Shown here: positions 33,311 to 44,367 of the stretch, piece after piece
How the letters are laid out: each line of letters starts with the position of its first letter
Position numbering within the stretch: position 1 is the first letter of the stretch
From: Raphanus sativus
Lineage: Eukaryota > Streptophyta > Magnoliopsida > Brassicales > Brassicaceae
DNA length: 64,000 bases
Reading direction: 5' to 3'
NCBI RefSeq assembly: GCF_000801105.2
Contig: NC_079519.1
Location: 31,285,288 to 31,349,287 of the forward strand
Program-made: the position numbers and the translations under genes
The notes under the pieces: generated by a model
The model's input: the letters and a program-made list of their open reading frames with translations, nothing else
What the model was told of the DNA's origin: nothing
Database searches by the model: none

Positions 33311-35118
33311 CTAGAGACTGGTAGCAGAATATACCGGTGTGGATTCGAGCAGCTCCGCAAATTTCCCCAGTATATCTTTTAAAGCATCCATAAACTCATC
33401 TTCTGTGGATGCGTCAGAGGTTTCTTTGTCTCTCTTAGTCAACTGAGATTGTATTGTCTCGTAGAGAAGAGCCACTGATTCGCTCTCTGAAGATAACGGA
33501 GGCAATCCCAACTCTTTTCCCTTCTCTATCATCAAGTTCTTTATAAGATCCGCCCTTCCTTGGTTGTCTTTCCCGGTAGACTCTTCAAGAACCGTTTCCT
33601 CTACGAGACATTTGAGTGTCTTCTCGTCTGCAAGAATCTGAGAAAAATAATTTGATCGAGCTGTTCAAAGATCCATGCTAGTTATAAGCAAAGAAGAGTG
33701 TGGGGCTAATAACCTTACGAAGCCTTGACCCATTGAAGATCTCGACGTTCTGGACGATGGTGATTGGATTCTCATGAAGGACCTCTGATATTTCTTGTAG
33801 AATTGGATGTAGTAGCTCTGCAAACTGTGCTTGTCCTAGCTCTTCGTCGCCATCAGCATCGTGCTTCTTAATGATGTCATCTAAGATGGGAAAGTCTGTT
33901 CCAAACAAAACCATGCTGAGGGTATGAACGAAATGATTCAAAGTGGGAAAGGAAAAGTTGGAGAATGCAGAATCAGAAATACATCATGACATACTATACG
34001 AGGGTTGACTTTGATCACGTGAGATGGGAGTAAACTATGGAATAAATAAATACATGAAAACTAAAAATTTTGTAAATCATTTACGAGGTTGATTTTGCAT
34101 TAGACTAAACACAATAGTCACTGCTAAAAACTGGTTTCAAAAGAGGCTTGATTTCTATTATGTGATCAGGGCTGATCATGGATTTATTATGTGATCAAGG
34201 CTGATCACATAATAAATCCATGAACTTGCTCAAGAAGGTAACTGTAAAAGGCAAAAGAAAGAAAGAAGAAACCTGAGAGTGGAGGGACGCCCATGTCAAC
34301 ACCCATGAGGGAAAGAGCTTTCCGTATCTGGCTCTTGGGAAGCTTTCCTTTATCTTCTTCATCCAAATCAGTGAAGAGATTCTCTGCCAACATTGCAAAA
34401 TCATCCTCATCCTCCAAAATCAGCTTCAACGTAATCCCATCCAAAATTGAAATCACAACTGGAGTATCTGTAATAAAAAAAATCACTCTACAATCAGAAT
34501 TGAAACCACAAGTGGGTCTTCTATCTGTAAGAAAAAATCACTCTGCAATCAGAACTGAGACCACAACTGGAGTATCTATCTGTAAGAAAACATCACTACA
34601 ATCAGAACTGAGACGAGACAACTGGAGTATCTGTAAGAAAACAACACTCTACAATCAGAATTGAAACCACAACTGGAGTATCTGTAAGAAAAAAATCACT
34701 CTACAATCAGAATCGAGATCACAACTGGAGTATCTGTAAGAAAACATCACTTTACAACCAAAACTTGAGAATCTGTAAGAACATAGCACTCTACAATCAG
34801 AACTGAGATCACAAATGGAGTATCTGTAAGAACATATCATCACTCAACAATCAGAACTGAGACCACAACTGGTGTATTTGTAAGAAAATATAACTCTACA
34901 ATCAGAGAACTGAGATCACAACTGGTGTATGCTTAAGAAAACATCCCTATACAATCAGAACTGAGACCACGCATCTGCTTCAATCAATCTGTACCCAAAT
35001 CCTTTTCTCCTTCTTTCAACAACAAGGTCGGTCCTGAGCATAGGCTGGTGAAGCATTGGCCCATGATCCCCAAAACTTTAGTAAAAAAATTTATATATAA
35101 ATCCTTGAATTTTTCTAA

Positions 35119-35155
<37 letters not shown>

Positions 35156-35663
35156 TTTTTTACTAAATTATCTATATCCCTCAGAATCTATCCCTCTGAA
35201 TCTCAGGACAGGAACGTAGGCTATACTCCTCCATGATCAACGCACACAACAGGTATCGCATGATCCTTTCCGGCCTAAATCTCTATTTGATCATCATATA
35301 CGATTCGTGGAGTGAAATTTCAATCGCTAATACACTAATAGTGTGAAGGGAAAGGGATGATCCGCATCCGGTACCTGCAAGAGCATCGGCGACGGCGGAG
35401 ACGAACATTCCGAGTTTCTCAGTCGCTTGCTGTCTATTAAACTCGGTACGTCGGAAACTGATGTCGTCTCCTTCGGAGACTCGGGAGATCGCAGCTTCTT
35501 TGATGTGCGGCGGGAGCGAGAGCCCCGAGAGGGATTCGGAGACCTTGGATTCGGAGATCTTGAGAAGCTGAGCTCCGGTGAGGCCGTGCTCGAGCTCCGG
35601 AGGGTTGAGATCGATGGATCTGAGGGCAGCGCCGTCGAAGATCGTCAATCCCGCGTTCGACAT
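33311..35663 (-). CDS. EF-hand calcium-binding family protein
   Basis: Four minus-strand exons: 35663-35375, 34467-34273, 33895-33714 and 33637-33311, in phase, 330 residues. Two EF-hand-like helix-loop-helix segments are visible: DEEDKGKLPKSQ (about 130) and DADGDEELGQAQ (about 175). Both have glutamine where the 12th loop residue is normally glutamate, so calcium affinity may be weak. The rest is helical with no membrane segment. Resembles Arabidopsis At5g28830 (from memory; function unknown). Intron 1 carries a minisatellite derived from the intron-exon 2 junction. It shares a 0.6-kb divergent promoter with TatA. Confidence 0.88.
34449..34975 (-). repeat. Minisatellite carrying repeated splice acceptors in EF-hand intron 1
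   Basis: About ten tandem units of about 50-55 bp. On the transcript strand each unit reads a CTGAT branch-like motif, a T-rich tract, ttacag, then ATACTCCAGTTGTG, which are the true acceptor and first bases of exon 2 (exon start 34467). At least seven units keep an intact AG acceptor, and some outer units have lost it. The array is directly continuous with the real exon 2. Confidence 0.9.
35124..35152. repeat. (TA)n microsatellite in EF-hand intron 1
   Basis: Uninterrupted TA dinucleotide run of about 29 bp inside the intron, upstream of the minisatellite on the transcript. Confidence 0.9.
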
Positions 35664-36289
35664 TTTGATCAGAGAGAGATCACATGTGACTTGAGAGGTT
35701 AGGTGACGGTGAAAAACCGTTTTTTTAACTTTTTTTTAGTCAACGGAAACGCTGACTCACTCGCTGTTCTTAACCTTATAGATAAGGCCCGATACTAGGG
35801 AAGTACTATGGGCCTGATATAATGGGCTGCTACACAGCTCACATGTGAAAGACGAAATATTTTTGTATTTTAAAACTATTGACCAAAATCTCACAAATAT
35901 TGCGATTTTTTTTTTTAAACTATTCTTTTCTTCTTCATTTTTTTAGTTTTTTTTTAATCAGTAAAAAATTCACCAACGGTGTTCTAAATTCTCAATATTA
36001 TTCATGAAATAAAACAAAAATAAGACACTAATGTCTTTCTAATTCAAAAGCTTATATCTTTTTCCATTTAAAAAGGAGTTTTGAGTTTTAATCTGATGTT
36101 AAATTTATAGCATTCTTAGAAGAGAAAAAATTAGAACTGGTATGTTTGAAAAAAAAATTAGAGTTTATTTTTTATTCTAATTTATTTTAGACGAGAATCT
36201 GAATATCTGGATAAAATGAAAAAAGGAGATAGCACTAGAACCAGAAAAGAAAAAAAGAAAAAGGAAAAAAAAAGTTTAGAGCAGTAGTA
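35664..36289. promoter_or_regulatory. Divergent promoter EF-hand gene/TatA with site II motifs
   Basis: About 0.6 kb between two divergent start codons. AAGGCCC (35784), TGGGCC (35809) and TGGGCT (35823) are site II-type TCP elements, frequent in promoters of nuclear genes for organelle proteins. A shared bidirectional promoter is inferred. Confidence 0.4.
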
Positions 36290-37037
36290 ATGGCGACATC
36301 TGTTGTGACTCTATCTTCTCCCCCACCAGTTTCTCTGCCTCTCTCCTCATCTCGCTCTTCCTTATTCTCCAACTGCTTCACAGTAACGACCCGACAAAAC
36401 ACCACCCGGTCTCTGGTGGCGAGAGGAATCCGACCGAGAAAGGCACTCACTTGTAATGCCCTGTTTGGTCTCGGTGTCCCTGAGCTTGCTGTGATTGCTG
36501 GCGTCGCTGCCTTGCTTTTCGGACCCAAGAAGCTTCCTGAGATCGGTAAAAGTATTGGCAAGACCGTCAAGAGCTTTCAACAGGTTTTTCTCTGCTCATT
36601 AGAAAAAGAAAAAAAAAACTGATCAAATTTTGGAATCTTGAAAATTTCAGTTTTAGCTTCTGATGGGATCTTTTTTTCAATTGAATCAAAAAAATAATAA
36701 TAATACAATACGCATGTGAAAAGCTTATTAATTATAGTTGGAATCCATGTTAAATTATAGAACACTGCTGGTTATTGTTATGGCTCTTGGTTCGTCTCAA
36801 AGATACTTAGCTTCTACTTGTATGTTATATGTTCCTTTTAGGTTTTGTCTTGCATTGATGAAGAACTTCTTGTGTGGGTTTTTTGTTTTGGTAATGATGC
36901 AGGCTGCAAAAGAGTTTGAGTCTGAGCTAAAGACCGAGCCTGAAGATTCTGTTGCTGACTCATCTACTCCCGTATCAATGAGCAACAAGGCAGAGGAAAA
37001 AACTGAGGTTTCGTCAAGCTCCAAGGACAATGTATGA
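36290..37037 (+). CDS. TATA: Plastid Sec-independent translocase TatA (Tha4)
   Basis: Component of the thylakoid twin-arginine translocase that assembles with TatB/TatC to pass folded proteins across the membrane. Two exons, 36290-36583 and 36903-37037, coding 142 residues. A Ser/Thr/Arg-rich transit peptide (about 1-56) is followed by the mature start ALFGLGVPE. The membrane helix (about 61-77) contains the functionally essential glutamate (E65). The hinge FGPKKLPEIG and amphipathic helix GKSIGKTVKSFQQAAKEFE follow, then an acidic/serine-rich tail. Length and every key motif match cpTatA (At5g28750, from memory). The transmembrane glutamate and hinge favour TatA over Hcf106/TatB. Confidence 0.96.
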
Positions 37038-37994
37038 CAATGATGAATGAGACTTTTGGCTTTGCTTGTTTTCATGTAGCTACAAGGGTTTGTGAAATGA
37101 GTTTTAGATCAAATACCTTCTTTTTGAAGGAAGCAGGGTAGTCTTTCTGTAAGAATTGGCTCCGTGGTGTTTGAATCTATCAAGCTATTCTTCTTAAGAA
37201 GAAAGAAAGAACTCTGCAGTAGACCAACATTCTAGAACTGAGAAAAAAAAAACAATACAATTCCAATCTGTAGCACAAGAGTAATTTGTCTACATGATTT
37301 ATTCACTGAGGTAGCTTCGATCCTTACATGTAAAAAGTGATATAAGGTAAGCATACTTCAATATGTTTTTCACCGTAACCATCAAATCCATAACCATATA
37401 TCAAAAGTTCATATGCAAACAGTAGTATGTGAATAAGAAAGGGCTTCCTCTATTCATCATTAACAAGTCTTCAAGGACCATATTGTTGCTCTAATCAATT
37501 CTTATTCTGTTTATTTATACACTGTACAATTGGATTGGCTTATTTACATAGATTTTTCACACGCAAAAAAAAAAAAAAACATTTACTTATGGAATGGCCA
37601 TTTCATCAATAATACACAAAATATTCCTAAACATTTTTTAAAAAATTTAATAAGAAATTATTAAAATAAATCTATTCTACTTTTATGTACTTCATTCATT
37701 TGATCACATCCACTTTTATTTTATTTACGATTTACATAGTTTTTGTAAATAATACTAATATTTATGGAATGTGTGAGAAATGCAAAGAAGCATATACTTG
37801 GAACTTGGAAAACGGAGATGATCCGTTTTTCTCTCGTACTCGGTCAACGAACAAACCGGCGAGGAACACTCGTCAGCTTTCTATTAGCTTTCTAGCAATC
37901 GCCTCAAAGCGCTATATACAAATGCTTGCACTTACCAAGGAAAAAGAAAAGTTTAGTTAAAATCAAAAGATCGTGATATCGCAGTTGAGATTAA
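37038..37994. other. Intergenic region TatA/Alba
   Basis: 3' flank of TatA and upstream region of the Alba gene. AT-rich, with a frame at 37685-37960 that matches nothing recognisable. The gaattgagatta-type leader lies just before the Alba ATG. Confidence 0.5.
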
Positions 37995-39047
37995 ATGGCG
38001 ATGGAAATAGCAACTCCGATTCATGCACCGGTTACACCTCCGGCGAGCAACCTCATCATATCAGCAACAACGGCCGCAGAAACTCAAAAGAAGAACAGGA
38101 TTCAAGTTTCTAACACCAAGAAACCCTTGTTCTTCTACGTTAATCTCGCCAAGGTAAGTGCAAAACTATATTCGTTAATTATCACAACAACGGTTTCTTG
38201 GACTTCAAGTAACCCAGTTTATATATGAATCTAGTGAATGAATAAACTGAGTAGGTTTTCATTTTTTTTCGTGTGTGGTCTAATATAGAGGTACATTCAA
38301 CAACACAACGAGGTTGAGCTTTCTGCACTTGGAATGGGTAGGTTTCAACATGGTCGGATCTGATATTTCTGAGACTATAAGCATTTTAAGTTAATCTTAA
38401 TAATATTTTTGACAATTGTATATTAGTTTTTTAAATATCATTTTTAATTAATCTTAATAAAAAGTTAATTGTATATTAGTTTAAAAGAATTTAGAGGTCA
38501 AATCGGATGTTTCATACAATTGTGTTCATAACCGTTTTGTTTAATCTTTAATTATCTCCCTTTGTTTCTGCATGTTTAAAATACGTTCGAGTATGTGCAG
38601 CAATCACAACAGTGGTTACCATCTCAGAAATATTGAAGAACAATGGGCTTGCAACAGAGAAGAGTAAACATTTCTCTTGATCTTCATTAACATATTGTTT
38701 CTCCTTCTTTGTGTTTGGTTTCTTGAAATTTTCATTTGTGTAATACAAACAAAACAGGAGTTCTGACATCGACAGTGGGAATGAAAGACGAGATCAAAGG
38801 GAAAATAGTTCAGAAGACAAAGGCCAGTTTTCTCTTTTCTTTCAGATGTCTCCAATTGCTAGGTTAAAAACTTAATTATGTGTTGTCCGTTTCATCGTTT
38901 TTCTTCTGACATATACAGATTGAGATTGTGTTGGGGAAATCAGATAAATTTGATTCTCTGATGACTCCAGCGGCGGAAGAGGAGGCGGTCGCGAATATGG
39001 GGGAGAAACCAGTAGAAGCTGAAGCTCGTGAAGGCAAGAATGAGTGA
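37995..39047 (+). CDS. Alba DNA/RNA-binding protein
   Basis: Small nucleic-acid-binding protein of the Alba superfamily, linked in plants to chromatin, R-loops and mRNA binding. Five exons: 37995-38153, 38289-38337, 38601-38663, 38758-38822 and 38919-39047, coding 154 residues. The Alba fold (about 35-130) shows NRIQVSNTKKPLFFYVNLAK, ELSALGMAITTVVTISEILK and the hairpin and last strand IEIVLGKSDKFD. Similar to At2g34160/At1g29250 (from memory), but with a longer N-terminus and an acidic C-terminal tail. Joining exon 4 to exon 5 in the frame shared with relatives needs a GC donor (AAG|gccagt), a weak match to consensus. Without splicing, the frame ends after about 15 extra codons. Confidence 0.82.
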
Positions 39048-39398
39048 CCAACTAAACATATTTCGAGGATTAGTATCATTTTCTTTATAACTATAACAAG
39101 CAAACTGTTTTGTGCGACGACACATAACAAAGAATGCTTTATTATTAACTCAAAAGTTATATTTTATGGAAAGACAATGAAATGTTTTTTTCGTTTTGGA
39201 GAAGGACAATGAAATGTTATGTTGATCATATTTCGTATACTTATTTGCCACGTGAATTTGGCCTGAAAGGTGAATATTTGTTGTACTCCTAAATATTCTA
39301 GTTCATAGCTTTCTGCTGATTAAATATTTTGCCTTTTTATATCTAGTTCATATTTTTCTTCAAAAAGTTTACACAAATTATTTTGGTTGAACAAAATA
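39048..39398. other. Intergenic sequence downstream of the Alba gene
   Basis: AT-rich 3' flank of the Alba gene. Nothing further recognised before the MITE at 39399. Confidence 0.5.
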
Positions 39399-39618
39399 CT
39401 CTTTTGGTTTCATTTTAATTATCGTTATAGAGATTTTATTTCAAAATAAGTGTAATTTTAATATTTCAATACAAATATATGATTCTCAATATTTTTAATC
39501 TATTTCTATTGATTAATATATGATTAAGAATTATATCTTTATTTGAAAAGTATAAAATTAAATATTTTTATTATGTGTACATAAATTTAAAACGATAATT
39601 AAAATAAGATAGATGGAG
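39399..39618. mobile_element. Stowaway-like MITE (copy A)
   Basis: 220-bp AT-rich element with long inverted termini: left CTCTTTTGGTTTCATTTTAA, right the complement of CTCCATCTATCTTATTTTAA, both continuing to TTATCGTT. It is flanked by TA on each side. The CTC(C)...TTTCA terminal style and TA duplication match Tc1/Mariner-type Stowaway MITEs. Confidence 0.8.
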
Positions 39619-39710
39619 TATAAAACTACACTGCAAAGGATGTGATTCGGGTTATAGGGTTTTACTTTGAGAATCTTGTTTATTTATCTAGATTGCAATG
39701 ATTTATGTTT

Positions 39711-39805
39711 GTTACTTTCAAGGATGAGAAATCTATGAGGGATGCTATTGAAGGGAGAACGGAAAAGAGTTTGATGGCCGTAACAACTCGGTCAAAATAC
39801 AATAG
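39711..39805 (+). pseudogene. Relic of a glycine-rich RNA-binding protein RRM exon
   Basis: Translates as VTFKDEKSMRDAIEG and then, after a one-base deletion, as NGKEFDGRNNSVKIQ and a stop. This is the RNP-1 tail and following helix of GRP7/8-type RRMs (FVTFKDEK...MNGxxLDGRxITV). The rest of the gene is not seen, so it is a short broken fragment. Confidence 0.7.
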
Positions 39806-41064
39806 TTAATCTTAACGAGTAACAATTAAAATTATTGGTCACTGCTTATCTAAATATTCGTTATAAAAATAGTTGCAGTGAAATAACAAACGAACATGAT
39901 CAGTGAGGCTCCATAATCTTTTATGTGGTTCTTCTGACCGACGCAAGTATCAGAACATTTCTTTTCCTATAAGACTATTGAATACCGTGGTTGAAAGTGT
40001 TCTTACCACATTTATTATTTTCACTGTATATTGCAAAGCAGGTCGAATCTCAAAATCACTGTCATAAATCTGCACAACTGACAAGAAGTGTCATTTGGAT
40101 AGAAGCGGTCTTACAAGACCGACGCACATATTTTTCTTCAACGTTGTTCCAACTTATTCATTTATTGTTAGTGGTAAATTGTGGTAGGTAGGGACATGTA
40201 TCTAACCTCAGAATCTCTCAGGTAGGTAGGTCAATAACTTACCAGTTTCATTATTCTCCAATATTTTGGTTATTAATAATTCAAATAAAGCAAACAAATT
40301 GCAAAAGAAAAAAAAAAGTTCATGTAAGAATATTTTGGTCAAATACTACTGCTTTGTTTAGACTATATACGATGTATTCTAATATTTTTACTTCTAAAAT
40401 AGAGACACTCTATAATAGAGCTGTGTTTTATTCCAATATATTTCTATAAATAGAAGAGAAAAACAATAGAATGATTTTATCTATAAATACTATGATAGCG
40501 GTGGAAAATCTACCGCTTTACTTTTCTTTTTTGGTCAAATATTACTCCTTTACTTATTATTTTTATCATTATTATCAAAATAAAAATACAAAATTAGACC
40601 TTGTTGATTCTATTTATAAAACTTTAAAATACTATATAATATAATTAATATTATCCTTAAGTCTATGAATTTATATTTATAACAAAATTACCATACAATC
40701 TCGCCTGATTTGTGGTAAAATTAATGTAAAATAAATCATGATAAAAATTTAAGTGAGACGTTTATTAATTATTTTATTTATAAGTAATATTATTTATAAG
40801 AACAAACATTAATATCTCCACAATTTAACTTATGTAATCAAAAATATATTTTTAAACTAGGTTGTTAAAATATTTTAATTCCCCTCTCCACAACGATTTA
40901 AATATATACATTCACAAGAATAACAAATAAATATTTTGAAATATTTCTGATATGCTTTGACATCTTTAAATTTATTATTGAAACAATATAAATAACAAAA
41001 ACAAACTAATATTATTATGTAAATAAATTTTGTTTTTTCTAATATTATTTCTTCATGCTTACAG
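39806..41064. other. AT-rich sequence, no gene recognised
   Basis: No coding signal. It includes two similar stretches, ttcttctgaccgacgca (about 39926) and cttacaagaccgacgcac (about 40109). I looked here for the missing first exons of GIF1 and did not find them. Confidence 0.5.
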
Positions 41065-41609
41065 GAACCAGGCAAGGCTTCAACGCAACCTAATGTACTT
41101 AGCTGCTATTGCAGATTCTCAGCCTCAACCTCCAAGCGTGCTTAGCCAGGTAAATCATAAAAGTATTCAAGTTTAATGTTTTAAATTGTAGCAAACTCAT
41201 TGGTACTGTTGGTTTGTATACATTGCAGTATGGTTCTTCTACTGGTGGTGGGTTGATTCAGGGAGAAGGAGGGTCACACTCACACTATTTGCAGCAGCAA
41301 CAGGCAACTTAGCAGCAGCAGATGACTTAGCAGTCTCTAATGGCGGCTCGATCTTCAATGATGTATGCTCAGCAGCACCAGCCTTATGCAACGCTTCAGC
41401 ATCAGCAATTTCACCATAGCCAGCTGGGGATGAGCTCAAGTAGTGGAGGAGGAAGCGGCGGTTTCCATATTCTTCAGGGAGAGGCTGGTGGTGGGTTTCA
41501 TGAATTTGGCCGTGGGAAGCCGGAAATGGGAAGTGATGAAGGCAGAGGAGGAAGCTCAGGGGATGGTGAAGAAACCCTTTACTTGAAATCATCAGATGAT
41601 GGGAACTGA
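41065..41609 (+). pseudogene. GIF1: 5'-truncated GIF1/AN3 (GRF-interacting factor) pseudogene
   Basis: Two exons remain. 41065-41149 codes NQARLQRNLMYLAAIADSQP up to VLSQ and ends at an intact donor. 41229-41609 codes the Gln/Gly-rich C-terminus (YGSSTGGGLIQGEGGS to the end TLYLKSSDDGN). GIF1 is a transcriptional co-activator of GRF factors that promotes leaf cell proliferation. Here the first exons, with most of the GRF-binding SNH domain, are absent. Two in-frame TAG stops (41310 and 41328) replace glutamine codons in the Q-rich stretch. The intron is retained, so this is a decayed genomic copy and not a retrocopy. Very close to Arabidopsis At5g28640 (from memory). Confidence 0.9.
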
Positions 41610-42113
41610 GAGTGTGGTACAAGGAATTTAAATGATGAAGTAGTAGTAATAGTAAGAGTTTGAAGTTAATGTGTGTCCTTTTATTTAACGAGAGTTTTGG
41701 AGATCATTGACCGACATTAGTCCAGTTTAGTGGTTGGGTTGATGACCGATTTTAACCGAAAACCATGACAAATTCAGTCAGGCATGCATTTTGTTATTAT
41801 CATATAACCCTTTGTAACAACATACTTCAGATTATAGAAATCTGAAAACTCACAAAATGATTAAGAGAACATTAAGGAAAGATGAAAGATGAATCAGACT
41901 CATTAGGTTGTTCAGGATATTCAAGTTTCAAGTTACAGATCATACAAATGCGATCTCTTCTGACTCAAGAGCTGAGCTTAGTTTAGTTTTTTCTTTCTTT
42001 CTTTTTTTTTGCAAATTGGCTAGCTACAGCAAATGAACACTTAAGTTTCTCCATTTTGTAATTGAACATCACATTTTTAAAATTTGCAAACAAAACGAAC
42101 ACAAGATAGAATC
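41610..42113. other. Intergenic region GIF1 pseudogene/glycine-rich gene
   Basis: About 500 bp between two convergent loci. 3' flanks only; nothing else recognised. Confidence 0.5.
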
Positions 42114-42545
42114 TTATTCTTCAAATGCTTCAGCGATCATGGAAATGAAAGCACTAAACTTGCCTCCCCCTTCTTCATCCCCACCATCATCTCCTTCTTC
42201 TTCTTCTTCTTCTTCTTCTTCTTCTTCCTCCTCTTGTTCTTCTTGTTCTTCTTCTTCTTCCTCCTCCTCTTCTCCTCCTCCTTCCTGGTTCCCACCGCCT
42301 CCATGGCGGCCCTTAGGCTTAATCTTCTTGAGGGTGGCTCCGAGACCAACCATCGCTGCAGCTATCTTCTCTCTCTTTGATCCCTCTTTCTTCTTGTCTT
42401 CCTCTTTCTCATCTTTTGAGTGATGGTGGAGGTGGAATATTCCTCTATGTTTATGGGATTTTTCTTTCTTTTTCTCGGGTGATGACTCTCGGATGCCTCG
42501 TTCCACATGAGCAGTCTCCACGGTTTCATCCAACTGCTTCTCCAT
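42114..42545 (-). CDS. Acidic glycine/glutamate-rich protein (At5g28630-like)
   Basis: Single-exon frame of 143 residues. Three zones: a charged N-terminus with KKKEKSHKHRGIFHLHHHSK, a middle EKIAAAMVGLGATLKKIKPK followed by GRHGGGGNQEGGG, and a polyglutamate run (about 88-118) before a hydrophobic-acidic end FSAFISMIAEAFEE. I recall a glycine-rich protein next to GIF1 in Arabidopsis, and position supports orthology. No function is known. The polyglutamate is encoded by a CTT/CCT microsatellite (about 42190-42285) and is likely length-variable. No signal peptide. Confidence 0.72.
   Translation of the reverse strand: MEKQLDETVETAHVERGIRESSPEKKKEKSHKHRGIFHLHHHSKDEKEEDKKKEGSKREKIAAAMVGLGATLKKIKPKGRHGGGGNQEGGGEEEEEEEEEQEEQEEEEEEEEEEEEEGDDGGDEEGGGKFSAFISMIAEAFEE
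42190..42290. repeat. Coding (CTT)n-type microsatellite
   Basis: Imperfect CTT/CCT/TTG trinucleotide tract inside the acidic protein gene, read as GAA/GAG on the coding strand. Confidence 0.85.
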
Positions 42546-43364
42546 CTTCTCTTACTCTTTTTTTGCCTTTGTTTTTTTTTGTTTTTTTGTTTGTTCTGCT
42601 TCTAAATCGTGGTTTGAGGTCTCTCGAGTTTAATATGCGCACTTATAAGTAGGCACGGTTAATGGTCCACAACTTGGTAATTTGTCATATAATATGATGT
42701 CAATCATTCTAGTGGGTAATGTTGGCCCCAACGCTTTGACTTGCATCCAATCTTGACCGAGCAAAAAGGTAACTACAACCATTAGTGTTTTCTTTGGTTG
42801 AACACGAGTTGAATTAGTCTTTTAAACACACAAATGGTGTTTCTTTAAGTTTTCATTTCTTGCTTGCTAGCATTATTTTAACTCAGAGGCGGCTACGAAA
42901 TTTTAAAGGCTCCAAGCTGACCTTTTCATTAATAGTTGTAGAATTCAAAATGAAAATAAAATGAGCGTAGACCGGTGGCGAATCTCTGGCACTAGATGAC
43001 TATTTGACTCAAGTAACGAGATTTTCTTAGCCAAAACGACTTCAAAGTATTTATCGGATGTGAAAGTCCTCTTGGACTCTGCCTTTCGTTCCAAATCCAA
43101 ATGAAAAATGAGACTTGGTCAAGCAAGCATAACTACTAATCAATATTAAATATGATAAAGATTATCTTAGTCCACTTGGATTCGGATATATGTTTGGTAG
43201 TGATAATTAATAGTTGTTGGTGACTGGTGAGTGATAATAAATGACTATATGTACAGTTGGACAAAAATACTATGGCTTTGAATGTTTTCTAACCACTTCG
43301 CATCACGTCGTAGTCAATAATAACAAAAATCTCTACATATATTATCTATCTATATGTTTTTATA
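42546..43364. other. Intergenic sequence upstream of the glycine-rich gene
   Basis: Promoter side of the glycine-rich gene, T-rich just upstream of the start. No further gene recognised. Confidence 0.5.
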
Positions 43365-43602
43365 TTCCTTTCATTTTATATTAAGTGTAATTATATAGAA
43401 AATTTTTCATTGCAAAATAAGTGTCATTTTATCATTTCAATTCAGATTAATTAATTTTATTATCATATTTATTTTTCTATTGGTTGAAATATGAATAGTT
43501 ATATAAGTAATAATGTTTTTATATAAAAAGTATACAAAATTAAATGATTTTTTAATCCTTGTAAAGAAATCTAAAACAAAACTTAATATAAAATATAGAG
43601 AA
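43365..43602. mobile_element. Stowaway-like MITE (copy B)
   Basis: About 238 bp with inverted termini TTCCTTTCATTTTATATTAA and the complement of TTCTCTATATTTTATATTAA, flanked by TA. Same style as the copies at 39 and 58 kb. Confidence 0.75.
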
Positions 43603-44367
43603 TAACTGTTAGAAACGCACTGTAGTTTAACTCTCACTCCCACCGTTCATTCCGCGATTACCAGCAAAGCAACAGTGTTCTAATATAGAAAAAATGCCAC
43701 GAAGCTATAAACCCCATCTTATTCAAAATTCTTAAATCCATGATCACCCAATAGTCTCTAGTCACTAATAATATCACATTCTTGCTGTCCAATCGCATAC
43801 TATGCATGAGCAACGAAATGCTTAGTTACCACTTACGATCTTTCATTTATATTTGTGGATTTGGCTGCTAGTGAGAAGATAACAAGTCTCTCGAACTAAT
43901 TGTTTGTTTTATCTGCTGAACAATTTGTTTTAGTGAGTCTAGTGACCTTCTTTGACAAATCAACAATGACAATGTTTCAAATGTAATGCCTTCACACCAG
44001 AAACTTTTTTTTGCTCTAGGTAGATTGTGTTAGATGATAAGGTACGTACAGTTGGTCTATAAAATTATAAAGTGAATTATATCAAAACAAAATTATTATA
44101 TTCAACTAACGAAAATAAAAAAAAGTTCCAACAAGTTTTAATTTCTAATTTACAAAAGCTATTATTTCTAGACACATATAATATGCTATTAGATGTATTA
44201 TCTTTGCTGTATAATACTTTATTATATATTTTATTGCAATTTTTTGTCTATGATTTAATTAACTCTTTACAATACAAAGAACTATAGTGTAAAGTATAAA
44301 AAATTAAAGTTTAATTTGAACATGTTTTTTTTTCAGAGGAGCACCAGAAGTTTTGCTAAGTTAACAA
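43603..44367. other. AT-rich intergenic sequence upstream of the AHL remnant
   Basis: No gene recognised. The expected 5' part of a full AHL gene is not evident. Confidence 0.5.

Noticed and set aside
37685..37960. 91-codon frame before the Alba gene
   Set aside because: No recognisable domain; lies in the Alba upstream region.
42084..42380. Plus-strand poly-Phe/poly-Ser frames at 42.1-42.4 kb
   Set aside because: Shadows of the CTT microsatellite that encodes polyglutamate on the minus strand.
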